From Anaerolineales bacterium (lineage in GTDB: Bacteria; Chloroflexota; Anaerolineae; Anaerolineales; UBA4823): DNA of 50,207 nucleotides. Position numbers and translations under genes: made by a program. Positions 7,584 through 16,104 of the stretch are shown in pieces (the first letter of the stretch is position 1; each line of letters opens with the position of its first letter). The notes under the pieces are model-generated. The model did no database searches and had not been told where the DNA came from. It saw only the letters and a list, made by a program, of their open reading frames with translations. The stretch lies in NCBI GenBank assembly GCA_025057645.1, contig JANXBJ010000018.1:1-50207 (forward strand), read 5' to 3'.

Positions 7584-10010
7584 GTGAAAGAACAAGCCCA
7601 GATTGTTGTAATCGGAGGGGGGATTTATGGGGTGAGCATTGCCTACCACCTCGCCAAGCGAGGCTGGACAGATGTTGTTTTGTTGGAAAAGATGGACCTC
7701 GCTAGTGGCGAGACCGGGCACGCAGCGGGTTTAGTGACCCAATTCGCCACCTCGGAGACCCTGATGCAGATCCGTAAATACAGTGTGGAGTTATACACCG
7801 AACTAGGGCTGCTCAAAGTCGTCGGAAGCCTGCGCGTAGCGTCAAGTCCGGAACAATTCAAGGAGTTGCAGCGCAGTGTCAGCCGGGCCAAGGGGATTGG
7901 AATGGAGGTGGAGATCATCTCCCCCAGCGAGGCGCTAAAACTGATGCCCGCCATGAGTGACAAAGACCTCTATGGGGCGATCTACTTGCCCGATGACGGT
8001 CATCTAGACCCTTACCTGACAACCACCCACCTCGCTGCGTTGGCAAAGGCGATGGGGGTAGAGATCAACACCCACACCCGGGTGACCGGCATTGAATTAA
8101 CTCCGAAAGGAGAAATTGGCCGTGTTCTCACCGACAAGGGTGCTATCCGGACCGAGATCGTGATCAACGCTGCCGGGCTCTGGGCACCGCGTATTGCGGC
8201 AATGGCCGGCGTCCATATTCCCACTACGCCGGTAGATCATCAGCACATTGCGCTGAAAGCCATCCCTGGCAGGGAATTTAGTTCGAACACTCCGTGCTTG
8301 CGCGATCCGGATAACCTGATTTACCTGCGCGAAGAGCAAGGAGGACTGGTCATTGGCGGCTACGAACCCAACCCGAAAGAGCGTTGGATCGATGGTGTTC
8401 CCTGGGAGCACGGAAATGCCTCTTTACCCCCTGACTTCGAGCGTTTCGAACAGTTGTTGGAGGGGGCAATTCGACGTATTCCGATTCTCGAGCAAGCCGA
8501 GATGCTTAAGTTGATTTGCCATCCTGGGGCATATTCTCCGGACTGCCAGCCGATGATCGGGCCTGTCCCGCAGGTGCGTGGTTTGTGGATGGCCTGCGGT
8601 ATGTCTCTCAATGGCTTTGGCGGGGCAGGCGGAATCGGGAAAATTCTAGCCGAATGGATTATCGATGGTGAACCTTCATTGGATGTTTATCCCTTCAAGG
8701 CAACGCGCTTTGGGAATTACTACACCAGCTACTATTACACCACCGAGCGCACGCGTGAGGGAGTGAAGTACTACTATCGCCTAAAGTTCCCGAACGATGA
8801 GAACGAATGGGCGCGGCCTCATCGTGTTTCCCCGTTACACCACCGCCTGCAGGAGTTGGGTGCGGTGTTCGGTGAAAAGTTCGGTTGGGAGCGGGTGAAC
8901 TACTTCCAACCTGGGCAAGAAAGTCGTCGTATGGGGGCTGACCAGCGCAAGTGGGGCTGGGGCAAGCCACCCTATTTTGAGCGCCTGCGTATTGAACATA
9001 CTGCGGCGAGAGAGCGGGTAGCGATCTTTGACTTTACCTCCTTTGGCAAAATCGAACTGCGCGGGCCCGGCGCACTGCCGCTTTTGCAACGCGTGGCCGA
9101 TAGCAACATCGACCGTCCGGTCGGGAGCGTCATTTACACCCAGTTCCTGAATACACGCGGCGGCGTCGAAGCAGACCTGACGGTGACTCGACTGGGAGCG
9201 GAGCACTTCTGGGTGATCACTGGCTCTGCTTTCATCGCCAATGATTTGGCTTGGTTGCGGATGCACCAACGCCCTGAGGATGGAGACCTAGAAATCCGTG
9301 ACATCACCACCGAGTGGGCTTGCATTCCCCTATGGGGGCCGAACGCGCGCGCAACCCTTTCTCAAGTGACCAACAGCGATGTTTCCAACGAAGCAATTCC
9401 TTATCTGCATGCAGGTTGGGTCGAGATTAACGGCACCAAGGTCTTGGCCCAGAGAGTGAGTTACATTGGAGAGTTAGGATGGGAACTGTATGTGCCCTGG
9501 GAGCGCGCCGCTCAGGTCTGGGATCGCCTTTGGGCTGCCGGCCAAGAATTCGGCATCGAGCCTTGTGGGTATAAAGTGGCCGATTGCCTGCGCCTCGAAA
9601 AGGGCTATCGCTATTTTACCGGTGATGTCACTCCGCGCGAGAACCCTTACGAAGCCGGCTTAGGGTTTTGTGTCGATCTGGATAAGGGAGACTTTATCGG
9701 CAAGCAGGCCCTGCTCAGAGCCAAGCAAGAAGGCATTCGGCGCAAGTTGTGCACGCTCACGTTGGAAGGCCAAGATTGGCTGCCGGTTTATGGCGGGGAA
9801 GCGATCTATCTGGATGGTAAAGTGGTGAGTCGCGTGCGCAGCGGCGGTTATGGATTCACGGTGGGCAAAAACATTGTCTATGCCTATTTGCCCCTCGAAC
9901 TGGCTAAAGTTGGAAATTCCTTCCAAGTCGAGTTGTTTGACCAACGGGTGCAGGCCGTGGTTGCGCCTACAGTGTTGGTCGATCCGAAAGGTGAGAAATT
10001 GCGAGCCTAA
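7584..10010 (+). CDS. FAD-dependent dimethylglycine/sarcosine dehydrogenase-like protein with GcvT domains
   Basis: This 808-residue protein would oxidatively demethylate an N-methylated glycine, passing the one-carbon unit to tetrahydrofolate. The N-terminal DAO domain has a GGGIYG dinucleotide motif (residues 11-16). H46 in SGETGHAAGL aligns with the covalent FAD histidine of mammalian dimethylglycine dehydrogenase. An FAO_M bridge lies near residues 370-420, then come the GcvT folate-binding domain (from about residue 475) and its C-terminal barrel. Length and layout match dimethylglycine and sarcosine dehydrogenases. The GTG start is set by GGAGG ending 7 nt upstream. With the Rieske oxygenase downstream, dimethylglycine is the likeliest substrate, though sarcosine or another methylamine is possible. 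Confidence 0.88.
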   Translation: MKEQAQIVVIGGGIYGVSIAYHLAKRGWTDVVLLEKMDLASGETGHAAGLVTQFATSETLMQIRKYSVELYTELGLLKVVGSLRVASSPEQFKELQRSVSRAKGIGMEVEIISPSEALKLMPAMSDKDLYGAIYLPDDGHLDPYLTTTHLAALAKAMGVEINTHTRVTGIELTPKGEIGRVLTDKGAIRTEIVINAAGLWAPRIAAMAGVHIPTTPVDHQHIALKAIPGREFSSNTPCLRDPDNLIYLREEQGGLVIGGYEPNPKERWIDGVPWEHGNASLPPDFERFEQLLEGAIRRIPILEQAEMLKLICHPGAYSPDCQPMIGPVPQVRGLWMACGMSLNGFGGAGGIGKILAEWIIDGEPSLDVYPFKATRFGNYYTSYYYTTERTREGVKYYYRLKFPNDENEWARPHRVSPLHHRLQELGAVFGEKFGWERVNYFQPGQESRRMGADQRKWGWGKPPYFERLRIEHTAARERVAIFDFTSFGKIELRGPGALPLLQRVADSNIDRPVGSVIYTQFLNTRGGVEADLTVTRLGAEHFWVITGSAFIANDLAWLRMHQRPEDGDLEIRDITTEWACIPLWGPNARATLSQVTNSDVSNEAIPYLHAGWVEINGTKVLAQRVSYIGELGWELYVPWERAAQVWDRLWAAGQEFGIEPCGYKVADCLRLEKGYRYFTGDVTPRENPYEAGLGFCVDLDKGDFIGKQALLRAKQEGIRRKLCTLTLEGQDWLPVYGGEAIYLDGKVVSRVRSGGYGFTVGKNIVYAYLPLELAKVGNSFQVELFDQRVQAVVAPTVLVDPKGEKLRA

Positions 10011-10058
10011 ATGAAGGTGGCAAGGGAGAAGTGTAGAGGTGCTTCAGCCATTGCAGGA

Positions 10059-10094
10059 GGTGAAGCAGCTCGCTTCTAAGGGAGCTGCTTCACC
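10059..10094 (+). terminator. Strong 12-bp hairpin without T-run between the FAD-GcvT and Rieske genes
   Basis: GGTGAAGCAGCT (10059-10070) and AGCTGCTTCACC (10083-10094) are perfect complements around a 12-nt loop. No U-tract follows, so it may be an imperfect terminator, an RNA-stabilising hairpin or a protein site. The next start codon is 137 bp further on. Confidence 0.5.
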
Positions 10095-10230
10095 AGGGCT
10101 GGTAAGTGAAAATGTAAGTGGAAACGCGCCGTTGGTGGCTTGCGCAGCAGAGGTTCTGACTTTGCTAAAGACCCCTTGCAAAAGACTTATAACCCAAAAA
10201 CATAAAATTATTAGGTAAAGGAGAGCAGCA

Positions 10231-11493
10231 ATGAGCGTCACATTTACAAGTCAGGAGGTTGCAACCCTCAAGGCATACATCCAGTCTCGCCAGGATGGTT
10301 ATGGCCTGCCGCGGCCCTTTTACCATGACGAATTGATTTACCGCGCTGAAATTGAGGTATTCTGGCGCAGGGGATGGTTGTTTGCCGGACATAGTTGTCA
10401 GATCCCCAACCCGGGTGACTACTTCCTCTACGAAGTAGATACCGACTCGATTATCCTCGTCCGGGGCGACGATGGCGCCGTGAAGGCTTTTCATAATGTT
10501 TGCCGCCATCGGGGTTCATTGGTCTGCGTCGAGCCAGAAGGACATGTCCATCGCTTCATCTGTCCCTATCACCAATGGGCTTATGGCAGAGATGGACGGT
10601 TAATTACCTATCGAGGCATGCAAGAGGGCTTGGATAAATCTCAGTTGGGATTGCACCCGGTGCATGTTCGAGACGTGGAAGGCTTGATTTTCATCAGCTT
10701 GGCCGAGACCCCACCGGATTTCGAGCCGGCCTACGAAGAAATTGCCTTCTACGCCAGACCTCAAGGGTTCAATCGCGCTAAAGTCGCCAAAATCCTTGAC
10801 TATGAGGTACCAGCCAACTGGAAGCTGGTATGGGAAAATAACCGCGAATGTTACCATTGTAACGTCAACCACCCTCAATACATCAAGGCCAACTTTGACC
10901 ATTATAACGAGGACGACACGATCGAGAGAGTAGCACTACAACTCCATGCGGTGACTACTCGTTCCCAAGAAAAGTGGGCAAAGCTCGGTTTGGCCGTGAC
11001 TCACACGAAGACGGGCATGAGCGAGTTTCCCGACCCCGACACCGGGAGATGGTACTTAGCGAACCGCACACCGCTGGTGGACGGCTATGTCAGCGAGAGC
11101 ATGGACGGCAAGCAAGTTGCTCCTTTGATGGGAGATTATCCGGATGCAGACGTGGGCACGCTGCGCATCCGCACCATGCCGAATTTCTGGAATCACTCCA
11201 GTTGCGATCACAGCGTCTCAGTGCGGCTGACACCCAATGGCATCTATTCTACTAAGGTGCGCATGTTCTGGCTGGTGGACCAGAGCGCCGAAGAGGGCAG
11301 GGATTACGATTTGGAGAAGCTCTTACCCTTCTGGCAATTGACCGCCGAGCAGGATTGGGAGATCTGTAAGAATGCCCAGCTTGGGGTCAATTCACGGGCG
11401 TATGTTCCCGGGCCGCTTTCGACCTACAAAGAATACAACGTCGATCGCTTCTTGCGGTGGTATTTGAAGGAACTGGAGCAGGGTATATCTTGA
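10231..11493 (+). CDS. Rieske non-heme iron oxygenase, GbcA-like (glycine betaine demethylating) large subunit
   Basis: This oxygenase large subunit has 420 residues. The Rieske [2Fe-2S] ligands C91, H93, C111 and H114 (CRHRG...CPYHQW) are all present. The catalytic iron site shows E206, H209 and H214 (NRECYHCNVNHPQY) and a late Asp in TAEQDWEICKN. That arrangement, and the YHCNVNHP context, matches the GbcA/stachydrine/carnitine oxygenase branch that attacks quaternary amines, converting glycine betaine to dimethylglycine plus formaldehyde. AAAGGAG gives a clear ribosome site. A hairpin precedes it and a strong terminator follows, so it may be its own transcription unit. No ferredoxin reductase partner (GbcB) is encoded in this window. 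The substrate is inferred from family and neighbours. Confidence 0.88.
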   Translation: MSVTFTSQEVATLKAYIQSRQDGYGLPRPFYHDELIYRAEIEVFWRRGWLFAGHSCQIPNPGDYFLYEVDTDSIILVRGDDGAVKAFHNVCRHRGSLVCVEPEGHVHRFICPYHQWAYGRDGRLITYRGMQEGLDKSQLGLHPVHVRDVEGLIFISLAETPPDFEPAYEEIAFYARPQGFNRAKVAKILDYEVPANWKLVWENNRECYHCNVNHPQYIKANFDHYNEDDTIERVALQLHAVTTRSQEKWAKLGLAVTHTKTGMSEFPDPDTGRWYLANRTPLVDGYVSESMDGKQVAPLMGDYPDADVGTLRIRTMPNFWNHSSCDHSVSVRLTPNGIYSTKVRMFWLVDQSAEEGRDYDLEKLLPFWQLTAEQDWEICKNAQLGVNSRAYVPGPLSTYKEYNVDRFLRWYLKELEQGIS

Positions 11494-11500
11494 CCAAACC

Positions 11501-11537
11501 AAAGCCTCCCGTGATCTCGATAATTACGGGAGGCTTT
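11501..11537 (+). terminator. Intrinsic terminator after the Rieske oxygenase gene
   Basis: AAAGCCTCCCGT (11501-11512) pairs perfectly with ACGGGAGGCTTT (11526-11537) around a 13-nt loop. The 3' arm ends in T-rich sequence (CTTTGTCAAATTTTG). It begins 8 bp after the Rieske stop codon and lies upstream of the start chosen for the next gene, which argues against longer N-terminal versions of that protein. Confidence 0.85.
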
Positions 11538-11564
11538 GTCAAATTTTGTCCTCGGAGTTGGACT

Positions 11565-13016
11565 GTGTTTACTTATTCTGAGTTACTAACTGCGGATCAG
11601 GTCGAGCGCATCCACCAGGCTTCGCTCCACATTCTTGCCGAGGTAGGCTTGTTGGTACGCAATGAGAGGGCGCGCCAAATCTTTGCTCGGCATGGTTGTT
11701 GGGTAGACGAAGAAACTCACCTGGTTCGCTTCCCGATCGGGGTAGTGGAAGAATTCCGCCAAATGTTTCCATCAAAGTTTATCTTTCGCGGGCGGGATGA
11801 GAGGTTTGATAAGGTTCTGCCCGATGACAGTCCGGTGATCGTCACTGCTTCCTCTGCGCCGAATATCATTGATCCTGTCACCGGTCAAGAACGACGTGCC
11901 ACCTCGGAGGACATTGCCCGTATTGCCTACTTAGTCAATGAATTGCCCGGCTACGATGTCTTTTCGGTTTCGACCCTTGCCGAGGATGCCCCGCCGGGGT
12001 ATTTCACTCTAGCGCGTTTGTATCCGGCGTTGAAGAACTGTCTCAAGCCGGTGCGCAGCACCGCTACCGATTTGGAAGATGCCAGAAGGGTGCTTCAGCT
12101 TGGGGAACTCATTGCCGGGGATGAGAAGACTTATGCGCAACGGCCGTTTATCACCCATCACTTTTGCCCGGTGGTCTCTCCTTTGACGATGGATGTCGCC
12201 TCCACCGAACTAACCATTTTCTTTGCCGAAAAGGGGCTGCCGGTGTACCCGAGCATTGTTCCCAACGGCGGCTTAACTGCACCGATGACGATGAGTGGCA
12301 CGTTGGTGCAGGGGAATGCCGAGTTCTTGGCTGCTGCGGTTCTGATGCAAATGGTCAGACCTCAAACTCCGCTGATCTATTCCACTCTGCCGACTATCGC
12401 CGATATGCGCACCGGTGCCTATGCCTCGGGTGGGGTGGAGTGTGGGATGTTGCACATGGCTTTTGCGCAGATGGCCCGCTTCTACGGCGTACCCTGTGGC
12501 GGGTACATTGGGCTGAGCAACTCCAAGGTGAATGACGCTCAGGCTGGCTATGAGACGGGTATTTCGTGCACAGCTGCCCTGCTGGGTGGCGCCCATATGC
12601 TCAACATGGGCGGGTTGCTGGACGCACTGAAAGCGTTTGACTACGCCAAAGCCGTGATCGATGACGAGATCGCCCAGATGCTCAAACGCATCCGCCGAGG
12701 GATGGAGTTCAATGAAGAGAACTTGGCTTTAGATGTGATCGCCGAAGTCAAACCCGGCGGCAATTTTATGACTCATAAACACACTGTGAAGTGGATGCGC
12801 AAAGTAGCTTTGATGCCTCGCATTGCGGACCGCGAGCCGCGCGAAGTGTGGGAAAAGCGCGGTGCGCTGGACGCCTTTCAGCGAGCGAAGCAACGGGCAG
12901 CCGAAGTCTTGTCCAAACCTACCCCTGTCTCATTTCCGCCGGAAATCGAGGCTCGTATTCGCTCAGTCTTTCCCGAAATGGTGCACGGTGAGGTGATTCC
13001 TGTTGAGGGTTGGTAG
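11565..13016 (+). CDS. MttB-family (non-pyrrolysine) corrinoid-dependent methyltransferase
   Basis: This 483-residue member of the trimethylamine methyltransferase superfamily transfers a methyl group from a quaternary or tertiary amine to a corrinoid protein. Non-pyrrolysine members such as MtgB use glycine betaine. Recognisable stretches are HQASLHILAEVGLLV near the N-terminus, GLTAPMTMSGTLVQGNAE, and GCGYIG-type glycine-rich sequence (PCGGYIGLSNSKVNDAQAGYE) in the barrel. There is no in-frame TAG, so pyrrolysine is absent. GTG 11565 is chosen because GGAG (11554-11557) lies 7 nt upstream and because earlier in-frame codons run back through the terminator. No MtgC-like corrinoid protein is visible nearby. 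Betaine is inferred from the adjacent Rieske and FAD-GcvT genes. Confidence 0.85.
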   Translation: MFTYSELLTADQVERIHQASLHILAEVGLLVRNERARQIFARHGCWVDEETHLVRFPIGVVEEFRQMFPSKFIFRGRDERFDKVLPDDSPVIVTASSAPNIIDPVTGQERRATSEDIARIAYLVNELPGYDVFSVSTLAEDAPPGYFTLARLYPALKNCLKPVRSTATDLEDARRVLQLGELIAGDEKTYAQRPFITHHFCPVVSPLTMDVASTELTIFFAEKGLPVYPSIVPNGGLTAPMTMSGTLVQGNAEFLAAAVLMQMVRPQTPLIYSTLPTIADMRTGAYASGGVECGMLHMAFAQMARFYGVPCGGYIGLSNSKVNDAQAGYETGISCTAALLGGAHMLNMGGLLDALKAFDYAKAVIDDEIAQMLKRIRRGMEFNEENLALDVIAEVKPGGNFMTHKHTVKWMRKVALMPRIADREPREVWEKRGALDAFQRAKQRAAEVLSKPTPVSFPPEIEARIRSVFPEMVHGEVIPVEGW

Positions 13017-13084
13017 GAAGTTTCGGCGAGTTCAGGGCTGTTTCTATGGAAATTTGCTTGTATACTTAATCTCGGGAGAGTGCT

Positions 13085-14023
13085 ATGAAGTTTTTCTTCG
13101 CCACTGACGTGCATGGTTCGGAAATTTGTTGGAAGAAATTTATCAGCGGGGGGAAGTTCTACGGAGTGGATACGCTTATCCTTGGTGGCGATATGACCGG
13201 CAAAGCGATTGTGCCGATCATTGCTCAAGGGAATAATAAGTGGAAAGTGACCCTCCTAGAGCAGGAAATGATTTTAGAGGGGAAAGAAGCAGTGGACAAG
13301 ATGGTGGTCACGATTATGAACCGTGGCTATTACCCTCACGTCACCGACCCCGATGAAGTTAAGGAGATCGCAGAGACTCCTGGCCGGTCGGATGAGTTGT
13401 TTCATGAGTACGTGCTCAAGACCATTCAGCGCTGGATGGAATATGCGGATGAAAAATTAGCCGGTACAGGGATACGCTGCTATGTCTGTCCGGGGAACGA
13501 TGATGTGTTTGAGATTGACGAGGTGATTGCGCAGTCGAAGACTGTTCAGTTGGCAGAGGGTAGGGTGATCTGGCTAGACGATCACCACGAGATGATCAGC
13601 ACTGGTTGGTCCAATCCAACCCCCTGGGAGACGCATCGGGAGGAGGAGGAAGAAAAACTACTCCAACGCATCGAGGCAATGGTCGCTCAAGTGAGCGATG
13701 TGAGCAATGCAATTTTCAACCTCCATGCCCCGCCTTATGGTAGCGGTTTGGACGAAGCGCCGGAGTTGACAAAGGACATGCGCTTAGCCTACGCCGGACG
13801 TTCGATGGTGCCCGTAGGCAGTAAGGCGGTTCTACGGGTAATCGAAAAGTATCAGCCCTTGCTGAGCCTTCACGGGCACATTCACGAGGGTAAGGGAACC
13901 CGAAAATATCGCCGCACTTTATGTATCAATGCCGGCAGTCAATATGAGCAGGGTATCCTACAAGGGGTTGTGGTGGAATTGGAGCCGAAAAAAATTCGCA
14001 GCTATGTGCTAACCACCGGCTAG
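13085..14023 (+). CDS. Calcineurin-like metallophosphoesterase (Icc/COG2129-like)
   Basis: This is a two-metal phosphoesterase of 312 residues. The metal-ligand blocks appear in order: D-x-H (TDVHGS, residues 8-13), GGDMTG (about 38-43), GNDD (about 137-140), HAPP (about 217) and GHIHE (about 263). This layout is typical of predicted phosphoesterases from archaea and Chloroflexi, longer than the minimal YfcE fold, and with a charged insertion (REEEEEKLLQR). It lies 68 bp after the MttB-family gene on the same strand. Its substrate cannot be deduced; a role in the methylamine cluster is only suggested by position. Confidence 0.85.
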   Translation: MKFFFATDVHGSEICWKKFISGGKFYGVDTLILGGDMTGKAIVPIIAQGNNKWKVTLLEQEMILEGKEAVDKMVVTIMNRGYYPHVTDPDEVKEIAETPGRSDELFHEYVLKTIQRWMEYADEKLAGTGIRCYVCPGNDDVFEIDEVIAQSKTVQLAEGRVIWLDDHHEMISTGWSNPTPWETHREEEEEKLLQRIEAMVAQVSDVSNAIFNLHAPPYGSGLDEAPELTKDMRLAYAGRSMVPVGSKAVLRVIEKYQPLLSLHGHIHEGKGTRKYRRTLCINAGSQYEQGILQGVVVELEPKKIRSYVLTTG

Positions 14024-14081
14024 TGGGAGGAATCTATTGGCGGAGAGAATTCGGAGGAGAGTAAAGAAAAGGAGGTGACGG

Positions 14082-14185
14082 TTGAGAAAGCTTGGATTAA
14101 TTCAGGAGCAATGAGGCAATTTTCCTTTGGCGTTTTGCCGAGAGGCGTTTCCAAACCCCACCAGAAAGGAGATCGAAATGAGTGA
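14082..14185 (+). other. Two short overlapping reading frames ahead of the APC permease (possible coupled leader)
   Basis: GGAGG (14071-14075) sits 6 nt before a TTG that opens a 10-codon frame ending at TGA 14112-14114. That stop overlaps an ATG at 14111, which opens a 24-codon frame ending at TGA 14183-14185. The second frame overlaps the permease ATG at 14178 by 8 nt. The chain of overlaps would couple ribosome flow to the permease. Neither peptide resembles a known protein, and chance overlap cannot be excluded. Confidence 0.3.
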
Positions 14186-16058
14186 AGTTACTCTGTTTGT
14201 GCGTAGAGCGAGCGGTCTGGTTCGAGCGTGGTCTACCTTTGATGCTTTCATCTATGCCACGTTCTCTATTAACCTGATCACCCTCGGACTGTACATCTTT
14301 TCGTACTGTTACTATTTTGAGGGGAATTTGGCAACGGCAGTTGTTATCGGCGGTGTCTTTACGATTTTTGAAGTCATTGTTTATGCGAGTTTGATCTCGG
14401 CGATGCCGCGGGCTGGTGGAGATTACGTTTGGCAAAGCCGCATCTTGGGGAGAGGCATCGGTTTCCTCTTAGCGGTGACCGGATGGTGGTTCATCCTTTG
14501 GCTTTGGGTGCCCCTCTATGGGCAGATGTTGGTTTACACGACCATCACTCCTGCTCTAGCAATCTTAGGGGCAAGAGAGGCCGCCCTGTGGTTCACCAAT
14601 ACTTCAAGCGGGTTGCTAGTTGGGTGTTTGGCTGTCTGTTTGATTGTGTTTATCTACATCGCCGTAGGGATGAAGTGGTATGCCCGAGTACAGAAGTTCT
14701 GCTTCTTTGGCGGGATGCTAGGGTTGCTTGTGGTGTTCCTATTGCTCTTGTTTGGTAATCAGCAGACCTTCATCGCCAATCTGAACACCTTTGCGGCTAG
14801 ATACTTTGGAGCAAGCGGCCAAGACCTCTATCAAGCAACCCTGGCGGCCGGGGAGGCGGCAGGTACGGTTGCAGCTCCTCTGAGCAATTTCGCTGTTGGC
14901 GCCAGCATGGCTTTGATTCCTATGATCGTTTTCTTCAACCTTTGGCCGAACTGGGGTTCAACCCTCTATGGCGAAGTGCGCGGGGCCAATGACTACAAGC
15001 GCAATTTCTGGGGTATGGCTTCGGCGGTCATTGTGACTGCAATTTTAGCCCTCATTTTCTTTGCCCTGATCCACAAATCGATTGGCTGGGAGTTTTATCA
15101 CAAGGCCAACGGAGCTTTTTGGAACTACACTTGGGGCTACACCCAGGAAGCGCCACCCTTGCCCTTCTGGCCTTACCCGGTTTTGTTTGCAGCTTTCATG
15201 AGCCAAAGCCCTGTGGTGCATTTTGTGGTTGTGCTCTTGATGAGCCTCTGGTGGTTTGGTTGGTCGGGAACGGTCTTTCTAAGTTCGACGCGGGTGATCT
15301 TCGCCGCTGCCTTTGACCGCATGTTGCCGGAATGGGTTTCTGCGGTTGAGCCGCGCACCCGCACCCCGATCAACGCCTTGCTGCTGATGGTGATCCCTTC
15401 GGTGGTTATTTCTATCCTCTACTCTTTCAATATCTGGAATTTCCGGAGTTTAGCGCTGGATGCTACCTTGGTTATTGCAGTGACATTTCTCGGCACAACG
15501 GTTGCTGCCATCGTATTGCCCTGGCGACAGAAGGAGATTTTTGAGGGATCGCCCATTGCTCAATATAAGACGCCGCCCGCCCTAGGATGGTTGGTGCTGA
15601 TCCTGTACGCTATTGCGGCAGCGTATCTGATTATTACTTCTTTCAGTTACATGCAGAGTGTGCTAGGCGGATTGGCGGCGATCGGCGCCGAGGCGATTAC
15701 GTGGTTTAGTGTCGTTATCGTTTCCGTGCTGACCATTGTGAATGCCGTTCTACTCTTGTGGATTCTGTACTATGTCGGCTCGCGAGCGTTCAAAGGGGAG
15801 TTGTTGCCGGTGGTCACTACCTCCGGTTTGGTGTTCCTGGCTTTCCTGGACTGGCTGCTGGTCGAATGGTTCTGGGATCCGCATGTGCCGCCCTTTGACT
15901 TCCCCCTCTATGCCATCGGTTGGTCGAATGCAAGTTCAATGCTCTTTATGCTCTTCAATTACCTGCTGGCTGGCGCAATTTATGTAGGCTTCAATCTCTA
16001 CCGGCGGCGACAGGGAATCGATGTAGATAAGGTTTACAAAGAGATCCCTGTGGAGTAA
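14178..16058 (+). CDS. APC-superfamily amino acid/amine permease
   Basis: This 626-residue polytopic membrane protein, with roughly 12-14 hydrophobic segments, is an amino acid-polyamine-organocation transporter. The motif ISAMPRAGGDYVWQSRILG after the second or third membrane segment is the family signature. ATG 14178 is set by AAAGGAG about 8 nt upstream; an earlier in-frame ATG at 14127 lacks one. Two mini reading frames overlap the start. A strong T-tailed terminator follows directly. Its place between the betaine-type enzymes and the ABC transporter suggests uptake of a betaine, methylated amine or amino acid, but the substrate cannot be read from the sequence. Confidence 0.88.
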   Translation: MSEVTLFVRRASGLVRAWSTFDAFIYATFSINLITLGLYIFSYCYYFEGNLATAVVIGGVFTIFEVIVYASLISAMPRAGGDYVWQSRILGRGIGFLLAVTGWWFILWLWVPLYGQMLVYTTITPALAILGAREAALWFTNTSSGLLVGCLAVCLIVFIYIAVGMKWYARVQKFCFFGGMLGLLVVFLLLLFGNQQTFIANLNTFAARYFGASGQDLYQATLAAGEAAGTVAAPLSNFAVGASMALIPMIVFFNLWPNWGSTLYGEVRGANDYKRNFWGMASAVIVTAILALIFFALIHKSIGWEFYHKANGAFWNYTWGYTQEAPPLPFWPYPVLFAAFMSQSPVVHFVVVLLMSLWWFGWSGTVFLSSTRVIFAAAFDRMLPEWVSAVEPRTRTPINALLLMVIPSVVISILYSFNIWNFRSLALDATLVIAVTFLGTTVAAIVLPWRQKEIFEGSPIAQYKTPPALGWLVLILYAIAAAYLIITSFSYMQSVLGGLAAIGAEAITWFSVVIVSVLTIVNAVLLLWILYYVGSRAFKGELLPVVTTSGLVFLAFLDWLLVEWFWDPHVPPFDFPLYAIGWSNASSMLFMLFNYLLAGAIYVGFNLYRRRQGIDVDKVYKEIPVE

Positions 16059-16066
16059 AGCGAGAG

Positions 16067-16104
16067 AGAAGCAGGTCGAAACAAATTTCGACCTGCTTCT
16101 TTTT
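16067..16104 (+). terminator. Intrinsic terminator after the APC permease
   Basis: A 15-bp perfect stem (AGAAGCAGGTCGAAA, 16067-16081, with TTTCGACCTGCTTCT, 16086-16100) closes over a CAAA loop and is followed by a T-run. The core GCAGGTCGA/TCGACCTGC recurs in the terminator at 20578-20614. Confidence 0.93.

Noticed and set aside
11565-13016. Pyrrolysine-containing MttB
   Set aside because: The frame has no internal TAG; it is a non-pyrrolysine family member.
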